A stretch of 64,000 nt of DNA. Origin: Gnetum montanum (lineage: Eukaryota; Streptophyta; Gnetopsida; Gnetales; Gnetaceae). Below the pieces are notes generated by a model. The model ran no database searches and was not told the origin of the DNA. It saw only the letters and a list, made by a program, of their open reading frames with translations. A program made the position numbers and the translations under genes. The DNA is taken from NCBI GenBank assembly GCA_015680685.1, contig MNCI01036636.1, positions 417,771 to 481,770 of the forward strand. Reading direction: 5' to 3'. Below, in pieces: positions 1 through 11,554 of this stretch (position 1 is its first letter; each line of letters starts with the position of its first letter).

Positions 1-727
1 TGACAAAGTAAAGAACTAATCTTGAAGTGGTGCATTTCTTAACTCCAATTTACTTTATTCTCCTGCTTATCATTTCATTTTACATCATTTTCACTTCCTC
101 TCATATAATAATTATTATTTCAGGCTATAAACATTATTTTCAAATTACACATTTGCAAAAGGTTCAGTGACACCAACTAAGTTCCTATGTGATCGACCAA
201 GCCGTTAGGGCACCTCATTTCTTTTTTATCTAGCACAACCCTCACGCGGATCTAGGGTTAAGACTATGTGATCGATGACCTGTCTATGTTTCCAACCATT
301 AAATTTTTCAATCACAATAGTTTTCTAGTGCTAGAAGGAAGGCCTTTAGTGCCCTTTCTATGTTTCACAGTAGTCTTGTGTGCATTCTATACCCTAACAT
401 GCACTAGCATAAACTTGACACCCTTTTGCAGTTGTTTATGCACTGTGTGGTACAGATCGGTCACTTCGACGGTTCCTTCAGAACCCTACAAGACATGAAG
501 CCTTCGATTTCCATTTGAATCCTTGGTTTTCATGGTAGTCCTACATGCTTTTTGTACTGAAATACACACTAGCGTAAATGTTACACCCTCTCGTGGTTGT
601 TTATGCAATGTGTAGTGTAGATCGGTTACTCTGATGGTTCTTCTAGAACCCTATAGGATAAAACTCCTTAGATCGCTACTAGATCTTCTAGTTTTCCCTT
701 GTTTACACCCCTTTTAGCCTTACAACA
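1..727 (+). other. 5' leader of Tat/Ogre-like element T1
   Basis: Untranslated leader upstream of the gag start at 728. It is recognised because a reverse-complement counterpart lies upstream of gag in element A (52784-53214) with the same internal duplication. The 5' LTR and primer binding site of T1 must lie left of the window. Short open stretches here, such as 268-498, have no counterpart reading frame in A and look fortuitous. Confidence 0.6.
358..668 (+). repeat. Two-unit tandem repeat in the T1 leader
   Basis: Two diverged units of about 145-160 bp (roughly 358-505 and 525-668). Both contain a block reading approximately TTGTTTATGCA, then GATCGGT, then TTC(A/T)GAACCCTA. The same two-unit arrangement occurs reverse-complemented at 52853-53135 in element A, so the duplication predates the split of the two copies. 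Function unknown; a packaging or leader structure is only a guess. Confidence 0.65.
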
Positions 728-3129
728 ATGACTTCTTCAACTACCACTTTTGCTACAGCTAATCTCGAGGTTCCTGTTCTAGCTCAAGTTACTACATGTG
801 CCAAGTAACCACCTAGCCCAGTGTTGGGGCCACGTTGATCCCTTAGGATCAAAAATTGGGGACCTAAGGGCTTGGCCCAACAACATGAACAATATAACTT
901 TCTCTACGCTAAGGTGCAGGCAAACCTATCCTTAGATTTACAAGAGCTCGAAGAGAAGAATAGCTTAGAGTTTTCCTATTCCAATGGGATGGAATTTATT
1001 CCCACTCTCAGTGTTTCCATCCCTTTAACACAAATAAACCAATGGCTTATAGATGAGCTGATCTAGGTGACTAGACCTAGGGAGTTGCAAGACACAGTGT
1101 CTCATCATGATGAGGCTTTCTAGGATGGACAAGAGAAACTAGATTCTCAATCCGAGGTGGGGGTCAAACCAACCCTACCACCATTCCTCCTATTCCATTC
1201 TTTTCGACAAAACCATTGTCTATACCTACTCCCTTTAGGATCACATTTTCACCATTGCAAACTGCAATTCCATCCGTAATGTGTAGCCATACCATTCCTT
1301 CGGCATATCAGCATGCCATGCCCTTGTCTCAACCCCAGTCACTACTCCTTTAGTAACTATTCACCAATCCTTTTTTGCTTTGCAACATGTACCAACCATG
1401 GCTACCCTACCCCAAATTCACACCATACCTACCTTACAGTCATGTGCAGATTTTTCCTCTATTCCTATGTTTACACCTGTCCCACCATCAGCAGTGAGCC
1501 CAGGCCTATCCACATGGTAGACCCCATTCACTTCTCCTCCAACTACGCTACCATCACACATGTCTCACTACACTCGCCATTATATCTACCAAGCCTCGAA
1601 AATGGTACAACCTAGCATAGGAATATGGTTTGTTCCACCTCATGCACAAGTTTCCTATTCTATAGCACAACCCATGGTTGCTGCTCCAACAACACCACCT
1701 ACCGGGTGGTGGACAACACAAGTAGCACCATTCGTAGGGGCTACCCCAACAACATCGCCAATGGATCATGTTGTTGTTCCTACCACTCCATAGATAGGAG
1801 CTTTCCTGATAGTTCCCCAACCGTCTACATCATCTTTAGGTCTAGATCAAGTGTTCTAGCTTATCTAGACCCTTACTAAGAAAATAAAATGCCTCAAGGC
1901 TGTCAAGTCTAATACAGTACAAGTCATGGACTTCTTCTAGGATGATCCCATTAGCCTAGCAGTACCTATGCTAATGTTAACCCCTAGGATGTCACTCCCC
2001 CATTTCATGAAATATAATGGGGAGGGAGATCCCAACACACACCTTGTTAAGTTTAGGTTTGAGTCTCTTCTTTTGCAATAATGTCCACATACAATCATCC
2101 ATGTCTTTGCCATGTCTTTGACCAAAAAAGCCTTGGACTGGTACCACACACTTCCACACTCCTCCATCTCAACCCTAGAGGAACTTCTGACCTAGTTCAT
2201 GATGCATTTCAAGTACAACTTGAGATCAAAAGTCGTGCTAGATCAGTTGATGAGTGTAAAACAAGATCCACTGGAACTAGTCTAGAAATTCATCCAACAC
2301 TGGAGCATGATTCTTAACAAAATCTATGAGGCCACACTTGTTGTCTATCTTTAAGAATGCAGTGAATAACTTTATTAAGTCTAAGCTATATTATCTCACT
2401 ATGTGCACTCTTAGTAAGGATTTTGCCCAAAATAAGAGCATACAGGATGTGGCTAAGGCAAGCAAAGACCTGGCCTATGTTTCATACAAGAACAACTTCA
2501 CGAAGAAGGACAAGGACAAGGGTAAGGCTGCAACAGCCATAGTGGCCACTGTGGCCAATGAAGCCAAACCCAACAACAATAACAAGAATAACAAAAAATC
2601 GGCTGCACTTGCAACTAATTCCACACCTAAATAGGGAAATTCACCTCAACCTTCCACATCTGCACTTGAAGAATCTGCACCACCTAAATTAAACTTTGAG
2701 TGTAAATATGGCTCAAAGTTTATCTCACTACTCATCAAGCCTTCAGATCTTCTGAAGCAACTATTGGTGGCAGGGTACATCCAACATAAGTAGATGTGAG
2801 GGGAGGGAGCTAGGAAACATTAGAGGTATTGCAAACTCCTTAGCAACCCCTCTTTGCCTTTGCCCAATGAGCCCCTAGTTCCTAAGGGTTTCAAGCTAGA
2901 TCGGTTCTGTGACTACCATCAATAGTGTGGTTAGGACATGAATTACTACATGGCGTTGAAAAACGACATCCAAACGATGATCAATTAGGTGAAATTGGTG
3001 CTAGAAGAAAGCAACCCAGTACACCTCGAGAATCAATCCCTACACATTTACATGGATCCTCTCAATGCCAATAGCACTGGTTACATTATCAACACCATCG
3101 GCATTGATAGTAATCCTAGACCACCCTAG
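728..3129 (+). pseudogene. gag: Decayed gag of element T1
   Basis: Ty3/gypsy capsid-nucleocapsid gene, the structural protein that would form the cytoplasmic particle. The ATG at 728 is in frame with the block at 872-1063, and element A has an aligned ATG at 52783. Order: N-terminal segment (VSIPLTQ); Pro/Thr/Ser-rich region with PPTGWWTTQ near 1700; retrotransposon gag core at about 1930-2330 (HFMKYNGEGDP, ALDWYHTLP, STLEELLT); Lys-rich linker (2480-2630); a decayed zinc-knuckle-like CDYHQxCG motif near 2910. The frame shifts several times and contains many TAG codons. One, at 2193, is CAG in the copy in A. Non-functional, but family assignment is secure. Confidence 0.85.
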
Positions 3130-3659
3130 CAGCCGTTCGTGGTCCATGTGCCTCAACATAGTGCACCAGTACCACCGACGACCAATCAAGCCCTACAAAA
3201 AATGTTCATCTTGAGAGTCCCTCCCTGGGAATTTGCCCCGACATCACCCGTTAGGTAAACTACACCACCATGTACACTAACACCGTTATCTCCATTCATT
3301 ATGAAGGGGCCAAGCCATTCAATAGCGCCTACCCTACCATTCAATAGCCCTTACCCTGCATAAGGTAGCTTCACAGCCTTCTCATCTTAAGAAATGAGAA
3401 GTGCACTTCAAGGGTGAGACGTCAAAGGAAAGTACCATCCTAGGTAATTTCATGACTATGCCCTCACCCCTTGCATCTACATCCTCATTGCTAAGAGATA
3501 ACATTGCTACACGTACAAAGTCTTCGCCACCTCATCCAAAAGGATCTAAAACTAGACCTGAAACTGTATCTCCTTAGGAAATTCATTTTTTGGAACAAAT
3601 GGAAGAGGAGAAGAATAGTAAACAAGAAGGTGGCCAAGAATTTTAAGTGCTCTCACTTA
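3130..3659 (+). other. gag-PRO linker of T1
   Basis: Low-complexity Pro/Thr/Ser-rich coding remnant between the zinc-knuckle region and protease. It begins with a segment conserved with A (VHxxNQSxHxYxxPLN, INxIxID). An acidic EQMEEEKNSKQEGG stretch lies near 3595-3635. No known domain is recognised. Confidence 0.5.
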
Positions 3660-4524
3660 GGTCAAACAAGCTCTGAAATAGAAAAATACTACCTTGAGTT
3701 TGTACGACTTGATCATGACATCTACTACACACTGTGAAGCTTTGGTTTGCATGTTAACGACAATTCTAGTTGACGAGAACATGCCAATGGAAGAGAAGGA
3801 AATCCATTCAGTCATGCTTCCTTCTACGCCTACACAACCAAAGCCATCCCAACAAATGTTTTGCAATGATTCCATTAGGGAAGAACCTGAAAAGGGTCAG
3901 GTAACTACAACACCTCTTTTCATCACAATTTGGGTTAGCCAACATAAGATCTGAAGGGTACATGTTGATGTTGGAGCCACCACAAACATCATCCCTTTCC
4001 CTATTGTGGATAAGCTAGGTTTGGTCAACTAGATTAGACCCACAACAATGTCATGCTTAAAGTCATTCAATGGAGCATGGGTCATGGTGAAAGGCACAGT
4101 TCACATTGACTTCATGGCAAGGGACCAGTTCCTCACAAATGCAATGTTCATCATGGTTGAAGAGATGCTCGGGTTTAACCTGATCTTGAGGAGGTCATGG
4201 TTAGTGCAACTTAGGGCTATCTCTTCACCTATTCACTAGGAGATTCATCTGTCCTATGCAGGAAAAGAGGTGATGATCTAGGTTGATGAGCTAGTAACAC
4301 AAGCTATCAACAATGTAGATATGGGATAGGGATCAAAGGTCATAACCTCTGAGAATGAAGCACCTTTCTTTATAGATACTAACTATTCAATAAGAGAGCT
4401 AGCTCAACATGTTGGTTTAGAAAATGAAAACACATGCACTGAGTTTCCCTTCTAGGAAGAGGAGAACGATGTAGATGGAGGCTGTAGCAAAGCTTCTTGG
4501 CCTTACACCTCGCCCAATCCATGA
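3660..4524 (+). pseudogene. Decayed retroviral-type aspartic protease of T1
   Basis: PRO would cleave the Gag-Pol polyprotein. One frame runs to the TGA at 4522. An upstream block (SLYDLIM, FCNDSIREE, GQVTTTPLFITI) is followed at about 3960 by the active-site segment, here VDVGATTNIIP. The usual retropepsin motif is D-S/T-G-A; sister copies read DDGA. Downstream are MSCLKSFNGAW, FNLILRRSWL (corresponding to the conserved ILGR-W motif) and EIHLSYAGKEV. Seven related copies occur in the window: this one, one in B, four in A and the different E1 protease. Several TAG codons make it inactive. Orientation is convergent with the gene that follows. Confidence 0.85.
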
Positions 4525-4684
4525 TGGGTCAACAAGTAGTTATGCATAGCGTAGCAACCCCACTTCTTCTTGCCCAGTTGGCATCCTTTGTACACTTACC
4601 ACCTTTTTGTTTTGCATCCATTCATGTATGCTAGGTACTAATTAGCTATTCTCTAAATCATTAGCATATCATTTCTTTACCATC

Positions 4685-4805
4685 TCATGGCTCTAAATGG
4701 CCTAAAACTATGCTACATCCAATGGCCCAAAATGGCCTAAAACTAGTGATGGCCCAAAATTGCCTAAAACTACATATGGCCCAAAATGGCCCAAAAAGAC
4801 CTAAA
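4685..4805 (-). repeat. Hairpin-repeat array S1 of T1
   Basis: About five imperfect copies of a short unit read on this strand as ATGGCCYAAAATGGCCTAAAAC. Each unit contains GGCC-N6-GGCC, able to fold as a 4-bp stem. It separates the 3' end of PRO from the 3' end of the opposite-strand aux gene. The same array sits at the same place in element B and in three of the four repeat units of A. Confidence 0.75.
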
Positions 4806-4981
4806 AATAAAACATCAAAAACAAAAAAATAACATAAAATTAATCACATAGATAATGCATAAGGTAGCATAAGATCAATTTCCTTTCAAAATTTGCTTTC
4901 TTCATTAAAATTTTTTCCATCAAACAATGTTTGTAACAGTTTTGCAAAAGAAATTTCCCTAAACCCTAAAACCCCATGCTA

Positions 4982-7900
4982 TCATGGGTCATCTTCACCT
5001 GCATCATCTTCTCCTACATCGTTTACTCCTGCATCATATTTGCCTGCATCTTTTACTCCTGCATCATTTCCTTCTACATCGTCTTCCTCTGCACTACCTT
5101 TGTTTGTCCCTTCATTGCCACCCTCAACAGACCCTGCATCTTCACCTAGAATCTATATTATGAAAAGTGAAGTAGTCATATAGAGCAACACATCAAAGCT
5201 AGAATAGAACATAAGACTTTTCATAGCAGAAAGTTACAAACCTAAGATGGCCTCACATCTGCCTCAAAGGGTATGCGATCCAAACTGAGCTCGAGGTGGT
5301 GCCAGACCTCCTCCTCCGTGATATTTTTCTAATGTATATTTCTTGGTTCAATGTCTATAGTAGCTTTCTTCTTTTTGATGGCTATCCATCTCAGTGGTCC
5401 AAGAGAAAAGGAGGCAGTAGCAGTCTCACCTATGGGAAGATCCACTTTCTGTTTAGGAGATTTAGTAACCTTTACCTGCTCCATGAACTTTTTGTAAGCT
5501 TCAAAAGCACCAATGGCATTTAAGAATGCTTCATGGGTAAACAAATTTACTAAAGCATCCTGATATAGTTTGCAATAGGTGGCATGTTCTAGTTTATATA
5601 TATGTTTATTGTTTTTCTGGGACTGCCCCACTCATAAACTCTGGTGCTGTAGTCTTTTCAATCTTGGTTCTTCAGAGCTAACAAGTCCATCTACATCTAT
5701 TTTTCTATTATCTCCTAGGGTGGCCTCGTTGTTGCACTGCATGACTATACAATATCTAGCATAATCTATGACATCTGTGCCTTAATTATCGTTATTTCTA
5801 TCACGAGCTTGGAGGAACTCATACCTGGATTGGAGGTTTCCCACTTTGGCATTCAGTTCAACCTTCTCTTTCTCAGTCCTCTAGACCCATTTTCATAGGT
5901 CCTCATTGACATGCCTACACTCCCACAAGGAGCATGCCAAGTGTAAAGCAAATTTTCTAGCCTTGTCCTATATGTGATGAGGCACCTTGGCCACTTTGGA
6001 TGGGAATGTAGGCATGACATCGACTTTCAACATCCATTTCAGGTCCCACTTGAATTGAGAGGCTATGACCACATAAAGAGTGCATTAGTCATAGTAGCAT
6101 AGAAAATTTAGCAGCTCAAGAAGTCTAGCATAGCAATATCAAAGAGCCTAGCATAGCTATTTTACTTACCCACTTCAGGATCGACCTGTTTGAGATGGTC
6201 GATCATGTCATTGATGATCCATTGCATGAATGTAAGCTTGTCAGGGGCCTCATCCCATGGTTCTAGGTGAATCAAGGAAGGTCTTACAACATTAGCATAG
6301 TGGTGTATGTCATGCAACCAAATGATTTGGTAATGACCAAGGTGGATTACAATAAAGCCATGGGTAACAAAAATGACAGTGTAAGGGCTCCTACCCAGTA
6401 AACCCTAAGGTGTGATAATGGATGGATTTCCCATCAACATATCATTGAATATATTATCAAACTCATCAGCATATAATTATAGTTCTCCTTATTTCTAGCT
6501 TAAAACTATAGTAGCACCCTTAGCATTTGTCTACTTATCTGATCTGGAACTGCGTTTAGCAGAGGGCCCTCCAGTAGAAGTCCCTTTTTGGTCAATGCTG
6601 ACTTCCTATTTATTTGTTGGCACCTTTCTTTTCAAGGAACCAACATCCTCCTCATCCATAGGAGACTCCTCTTCATCTCCAAAAATGTCCTCCTCGTTAG
6701 TAGGAGGATTTCCCTTGACGATAAGAGCCCCTTCGTTAGTGACCTGGGCTACTTCCCTCTTGACTGGGGTCCTTTCCTCTATGACTGGGTCCCTTTCATC
6801 TTTATTCGCTGCCCCCATCTTAGGGGCTGAAACTAATTCATCACCTTCTTCTTATTTTTCTTCTTACTTTGGTAGCAAAAATATATTTACATTATAGCTT
6901 AAACCACATTAGCTTAAAGTAGGTGCTACGCTATGATACGCTGCCTATCATAGCATAGTGTAGTGAGCATTTAAATTAAAAGGACGAAGAAGAAAACACA
7001 TAAAAGAGCACTTACCGATGGGAGATTGTGTCCTACGTAACTTAAACTACAATGATGGCCCCCCTTCCTTGACTGTACAAGTAGGCTCTTTTTCTAGATG
7101 AGGCCTCTTTCACCGCAACTTAGTGGCCACCATCTCAGCGATGAGGCATTTCCCCTTCAATACACTATCTATAGTAGTAAGGGGAGCCTCTCCCACACTA
7201 TACCATGAATGTTGTGGGCCACTTGATCCTTAGTCATCATAGAAAATGACTCCCTAATAGCTTCTGGAGGATCTTGGGCTCGGGTGGTTTGGAGGATTTG
7301 CCAAATCCATAGTTTGAAAATTTGGTTACGATCTCACATAAGCCAAAATCCATTCTCATAGACTACCAAAAGCTCCATGAAACGTTGCAAGCAGGCTATG
7401 TAAAAGGCATAGTGCAAGTTGAAACAGGACTTCTACTTCTTATGAAGCATGACCATTTCAGTTTGTAGGCCCTTGCACAGATGCCCAACCCAGTTGTAGC
7501 AAGCCCCCTCTTCCATGACCTTCCACATCACCCAAGCTTGGTCAATCCCAATAATCTTTTCTTGGAAAAGCAATTGGGGGAAGGCATGAGCACAGAACAT
7601 GAGGTAAACATCTTTGTCAGCTTTTGGCTTGACCTTCTCCATGAGGATCCCCTTTCACCCTTGTGCAACCCCTATCGACTCCTCAATGTCTTCCCTCTGA
7701 TGGTTTACCTCTTTGTTGGTCTTTGATCCTACTAGGATGCCATCAATAGGGACATCATAAAGATCCATGAATAGTTGGTTGTTTATTTCAAGGACCACTC
7801 GTATGTTGTGTACATGTGTGTGGAAGTACTCTACCTTTTCAGAAAAGGAGTCTACTAAGGTGAGCATCTCAACGGCAGGGACACTTGGATTCAGGGCCAG

Positions 7901-9870
7901 GAACAAATCCATGAGCTCAGCATCTTGAAGGTGCTTGATTAGGGATTCCGAGGTCATTCTGCATATCCAACATTCACTCTCATCTACTTCTCCATTATTA
8001 AAGTAGATGTTCGGCTCCTGGTGCTTAGAGGTTATTACCATCACCTCATGGGCCTTCTTCACCCCTATAATAGTTTGTAGAAAAAAACCACAAAAAACAC
8101 AAAAAAGAAAAAAACTAGTCAAAGCATAAGTAGAAGAAGAAATAGGAATGACACTCAAACATGTAGTAACTTACTATTTAGCTTACCAAGTTTAAATGAT
8201 AATGGGAATGGTAGAAGATTAACCAGGACATCTTCAATGGTGATCAGTTTAAAGGGTGTCCATCCCTCATCCAACCAACAAGACTTCTTGCATCTATCAT
8301 AGAGTTTGGAATACCAGGTTGGGTAGGTTTTGTGCTCACCCCTACATTGGCCTATCACACCTACGTGCGTATTCTCGATGAAAGAAAACTCCCATAGTGC
8401 CATCTATGCTAAGGTTAACACATCTATATCACCATGAAGCCCATTCTCATTAATGAAAAACCTAGCAACAAAAAAACACTTTTAACATTTGGCTAGTGTA
8501 GCAAACATTGCATAGCGTAGCGATGTCTACAAAACTCACTTGCCAGCACTTTAGATAGTTCCTGGTGGATTTTGGAAGCATGTTCCCATGTGTCACATAA
8601 TAAATAAGGTGTTATAGGGATGGTAGCAATTATAATTGGGCATCTCCCAGATCTAGGCCAAATGCCTCAAATTTCTAGGGCATTGACTGGACCCTTCTCC
8701 CTACTTGCTGCTAATTGATCCATCTATCAAAAATCTCAGAATACCCCAATTTTCCCTAGGCAATAGGGTTTCTGTTATGACAGCCGCTACCTCCTCCACC
8801 AAGTGTGACCAAACGATCACATTGAAGTGTTGGAGGAGAAATTGCAGGAAGTATTACTCTTCCTCGAAAAACCAAACCACTTTCTACCCCACACATGCAT
8901 GGGGTAGAGGAACATTGGCCACTGGTTTGCTCACGTAGTACAGAACCCCCATGATTTCTAGGATAATCAAGATTGGCCTCAGTGCTACCCTACATAACAC
9001 AATAGCAAATGTTAATGACATGTTTGAGTGAAGTTCAAATATAGTGTAGCAAAACTAGCATTTTAGCAGATAGCATAACATGATTCTCTTCATGCAAAGA
9101 TAGCATAGCAATGGAAAACACGAAGGTAATAGCATAGCAAAAATAGCTTAGCATAGAAACAAAAAAACTAAAAATAAAGCTTTAAACAAAGAAGAATTCA
9201 ATGTGTTGCATTAGTTTCAAAAACTCTTATGCCTGACACAACAATTTGCATCACACTGTGAGAAAACACGTGTCATGCTTTCACATCATGCACATGGCCA
9301 AACCCTCTTGAAGGTCATATACTATGCTATTTTCATGCCAAGTGGCTCAAATCGTCCAAGCCTTTGTGGCAATGACAGTTGTAGTGATGGAAGTCTAGGG
9401 GACCTTGCATGCAACCTTAGCGTAGTGTCTATACATCTACTACAGCCAAAATGGAAACAGTGATGGCGTAAAGGCCAAAACAATGGTAACATGATGACAA
9501 AAAAACACAAATAGCTAAAAAAAATTATAGAAATAAAATAGGGAAAGTAGAAACAATAACAGGGGTATAAGAACAAGGGAAGACATAGCAGCCTACCAGG
9601 CCAGTGATGTCTCCTCTTACACCGTGATGCATGCCTGTGACACATGCCCTATGATTTTCTTCCCTTCTTTGACCTTGGTGAGTGCCAGGTGTTTGCATTC
9701 TTTCCTAGGAACCATGATCTTGCTTGCCAACCCTCTCTTAGTTGCTACATCGAATCACCTTACTCTCTATTAGAATGATTACTCGGCACTTCAAATGTGG
9801 GATCTATGCTGTTACAGCAAAATTGATGAGTTTACCAGGGGTTAATCCCCATCTATAACCTCAATGGTGA
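4982..9870 (-). pseudogene. Antisense multi-exon accessory gene (aux) of T1
   Basis: Unrecognised gene read opposite to gag-PRO. Exons are inferred from alignment with B and A plus splice consensus. First exon follows a decayed TATA (TATAGATGGGG, near 9860) and ends near 9600. Exon 2 is 8755-8540 (NLRHLA, NTLF, HMGT; donor GTGAGT). Exon 3 is 8461-8187 (FFINENGLHGDID, donor GTAAGC). Exon 4 starts at 8064 and carries the conserved core: ITS..PNIYF, LALNPSVPAVEML, DLYDVP, CAHAFPQLLF, ACYNW. Then come an acidic exon (6818-6606, GDEEESPMDEED), a coiled-coil region (about 5990-5800), a C-terminal domain (5631-5329) and a last acidic exon 5152-4982 with repeated DAG/DVGEDD. The ATG-initiated 7655-8158 frame includes intron sequence. 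Broken by many stops. Function unknown. Confidence 0.7.
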
Positions 9871-9984
9871 AAAGGAAACTTATCATTCTCTCTTCCTATT
9901 TAATGCAGAGTATTCTGTGGAGCGTACCATGCCCACCATGGCATAGTAGCATTGTTCACATTAAGGCAAGTGGGCCCAAACCAA

Positions 9985-10140
9985 AAGCCTTGACACGCTT
10001 AAAACTAGTTGTTTTCCTTCACAAAAATATCTTATTAGAAGTCCACAAAGACCTTAAACTATCAATTTTAACCTTTTACTCATTGGCAGTTTGCAATGAC
10101 ATTAAACTAGCAATTTCACATTTTTACATCAGTAGTTTAA
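9985..10140 (-). repeat. Hairpin-repeat array S2 of T1 (remnant)
   Basis: Two or three decayed units resembling the B array at 28920-29395. On the plus strand they read ATTAAACTAGCAATTT and AAGACCTTAAACTATC; on the minus strand CTAGTTTAAGGTC. This fixes the order PRO, S1, aux, S2 in T1, matching B. The array marks the upstream side of aux, where RT would follow. Confidence 0.6.
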
Positions 10141-10211
10141 GTATGGGAGATTTATTTGTTGAACTCTCTAAGTTAAGTATGGGATATTTATTTGTTGAAC
10201 TCTCTAAGGAA
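10141..10211. repeat. 36-bp tandem duplication
   Basis: Two adjacent near-identical units, 10141-10176 and 10177-10211, beginning GTATGGGAGATTTATTTGTT and GTATGGGATATTTATTTGTT. They lie directly after S2. They differ at only a few positions, so the duplication is recent relative to the surrounding decay, or an assembly collapse. Confidence 0.85.
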
Positions 10212-10513
10212 GACAAGCACAAATCCATACACATGCAATAGATTTCATGCATTACTACTAAACAAGAAAGGTGTAGTTGTGGACTGACCTTCCAGAATGT
10301 CAACATAGTCATTACACAGATCCACAACAAATGTGAAAAAAAAGTGTGCACACAAGAGAGAGTAGGAGCCATTAAACCAAGAGACACCAGGTGGCTAACT
10401 CCTGAGAATTTTAAACTATCCAAGATATGCATGGAACAATTTGATTCATCTATTAATTCTAAGAACCCAACTAAGATCCCAAAAATGAAACTATTAAACC
10501 ATAATCATACACC
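10212..10513. other. Unassigned flank of the E1 insertion
   Basis: No coding, LTR or repeat signal is recognised. This is the sequence into which E1 inserted. It should join 62478 onward in an allele without E1. Confidence 0.4.
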
Positions 10514-10518
10514 ACTAG
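10514..10518. repeat. Left target-site duplication of E1 (ACTAG)
   Basis: ACTAG directly precedes the TG of the left LTR. The identical pentamer follows the CA of the right LTR at 62473-62477. Five-base duplications are usual for Ty3/gypsy integrase. Confidence 0.85.
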
Positions 10519-10555
10519 TGATAAATTGTGTTTTTCATCACTTCAATATTGGGAT

Positions 10556-10601
10556 GGCCATGATATTAGGTACATGATAGCATGTACCCGATATCATGGC
10601 C
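10556..10601 (+). promoter_or_regulatory. Long hairpin upstream of the E1 TATA box
   Basis: Arms 10556-10576 and 10581-10601 are 21 bp each and match at 19 of 21 positions around a 4-base centre (ATAG). It ends about 48 bp before TATAAATA. It is probably part of the U3 promoter. A decayed version occupies the same place in the right LTR (about 61630-61680). Confidence 0.7.
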
Positions 10602-10648
10602 CAATATTTGATATCATACATTTGATATTGCAGGGTTACTCTCGGCTC

Positions 10649-10656
10649 TATAAATA
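10649..10656 (+). promoter_or_regulatory. TATA box of the E1 5' LTR
   Basis: TATAAATA in the context GGCTCTATAAATACAG. The aligned site in the right LTR is TATATAAATA. It marks the U3/R boundary region. Confidence 0.7.
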
Positions 10657-11395
10657 CAGTACCCAGATGCACAATTGGGAGGAAGTTTTTAGCATTCAAG
10701 TAGCGAGACTCTCGTAATTTGTCTATTTGAAAGTTAGAATATTTTCCAAGTGCCCGTAGTAGGAGGTTTAAGTGTGAATGGATATTTATTCAAACATTAA
10801 TGTAGATGACCATACCATTGTGCTGGCAATAAAGATGAGCTCTTTGATCCATTCCTTGCAGCACTTTAGATTTTCTTTCTTATGCATTATTTCATGAAAT
10901 TCACATTAATGTTATTTATGTAGTACTTAATTTTGATTTATTTATCAACTTATTAAGATACACAAGCATGAACCCTTTGAGCATATGTGTGACACTTGGT
11001 AGCTTAGAAATTATTAGCATTTGACAACCTAGTAGTGTTCACATGAAGTTTTGGATGTGTTCGAGAAGTGAGAATGGTTACTTATGTTAGGCTATATTAG
11101 ACTATAGATTACTTAGAAATTAATCATTCTTACTTTTAATCACTCTTATTTTTATTCTTTTTCTAGGTGAGTAATTCCATAAAAACACAAAATAATAAAA
11201 ATCCTATGCCTTAGTCACACTTAACCATACAATTTCATTCCATAAGTGGGAGTGGGAAGATAATGAATGAACAACATGCACACACTATTTAGATCTAGTG
11301 AACTTAGTAATTATAGTCTATGAAATTCAACCAGATTGCACGTGAACACTTGTGATTCATATCGTTGGGCATAGGGGTACCTTGCTGCTCATCAT

Positions 11396-11414
11396 TAGCA
11401 TCATTGCCAAGGAC
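11396..11414 (+). other. E1 primer binding site, tRNA-Asp type, decayed
   Basis: TAGCATCATTGCCAAGGAC follows the LTR end after one base. It matches the Athila tRNA-Asp site TGGCGCCGTTGCCGGGGAC at 13 of 19 positions, and all six differences are transitions. E2 has a better-preserved copy (14153-14171). Confidence 0.7.
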
Positions 11415-11554
11415 TGTAGTTCTTCATGTGCTATCTAAATCTAGTGAAACTTACTAACCTCATTGTTCAAATCCTAGGAGTCAAATCCTACGAAAATAAA
11501 AAAAATTATTATCATTAAGTTAAGTGGTAACTACACACTATTTTTTAACAAAAA

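Larger units (their letters stand above)
10519..11394 (+). repeat. 5' LTR of Athila-type element E1
   Basis: Begins TGATAAATT and ends GCTCATCA. It aligns along its full length with 61594-62472. TATAAATA is at 10649-10656, AATAAAGA is near 10830, and a tRNA-Asp-like primer site follows. The two LTRs are clearly diverged, mostly by transitions, so the insertion is old. A GTGAGTAA splice-donor-like site near 11167 is conserved in the other LTR. Confidence 0.9.

Noticed and set aside
7655-8158. ATG start giving a signal-peptide-like hydrophobic N-terminus
   Set aside because: The hydrophobic part is the translated T-rich intron end. Homology with A and B begins at the splice acceptor (8064), so there is no real signal peptide.
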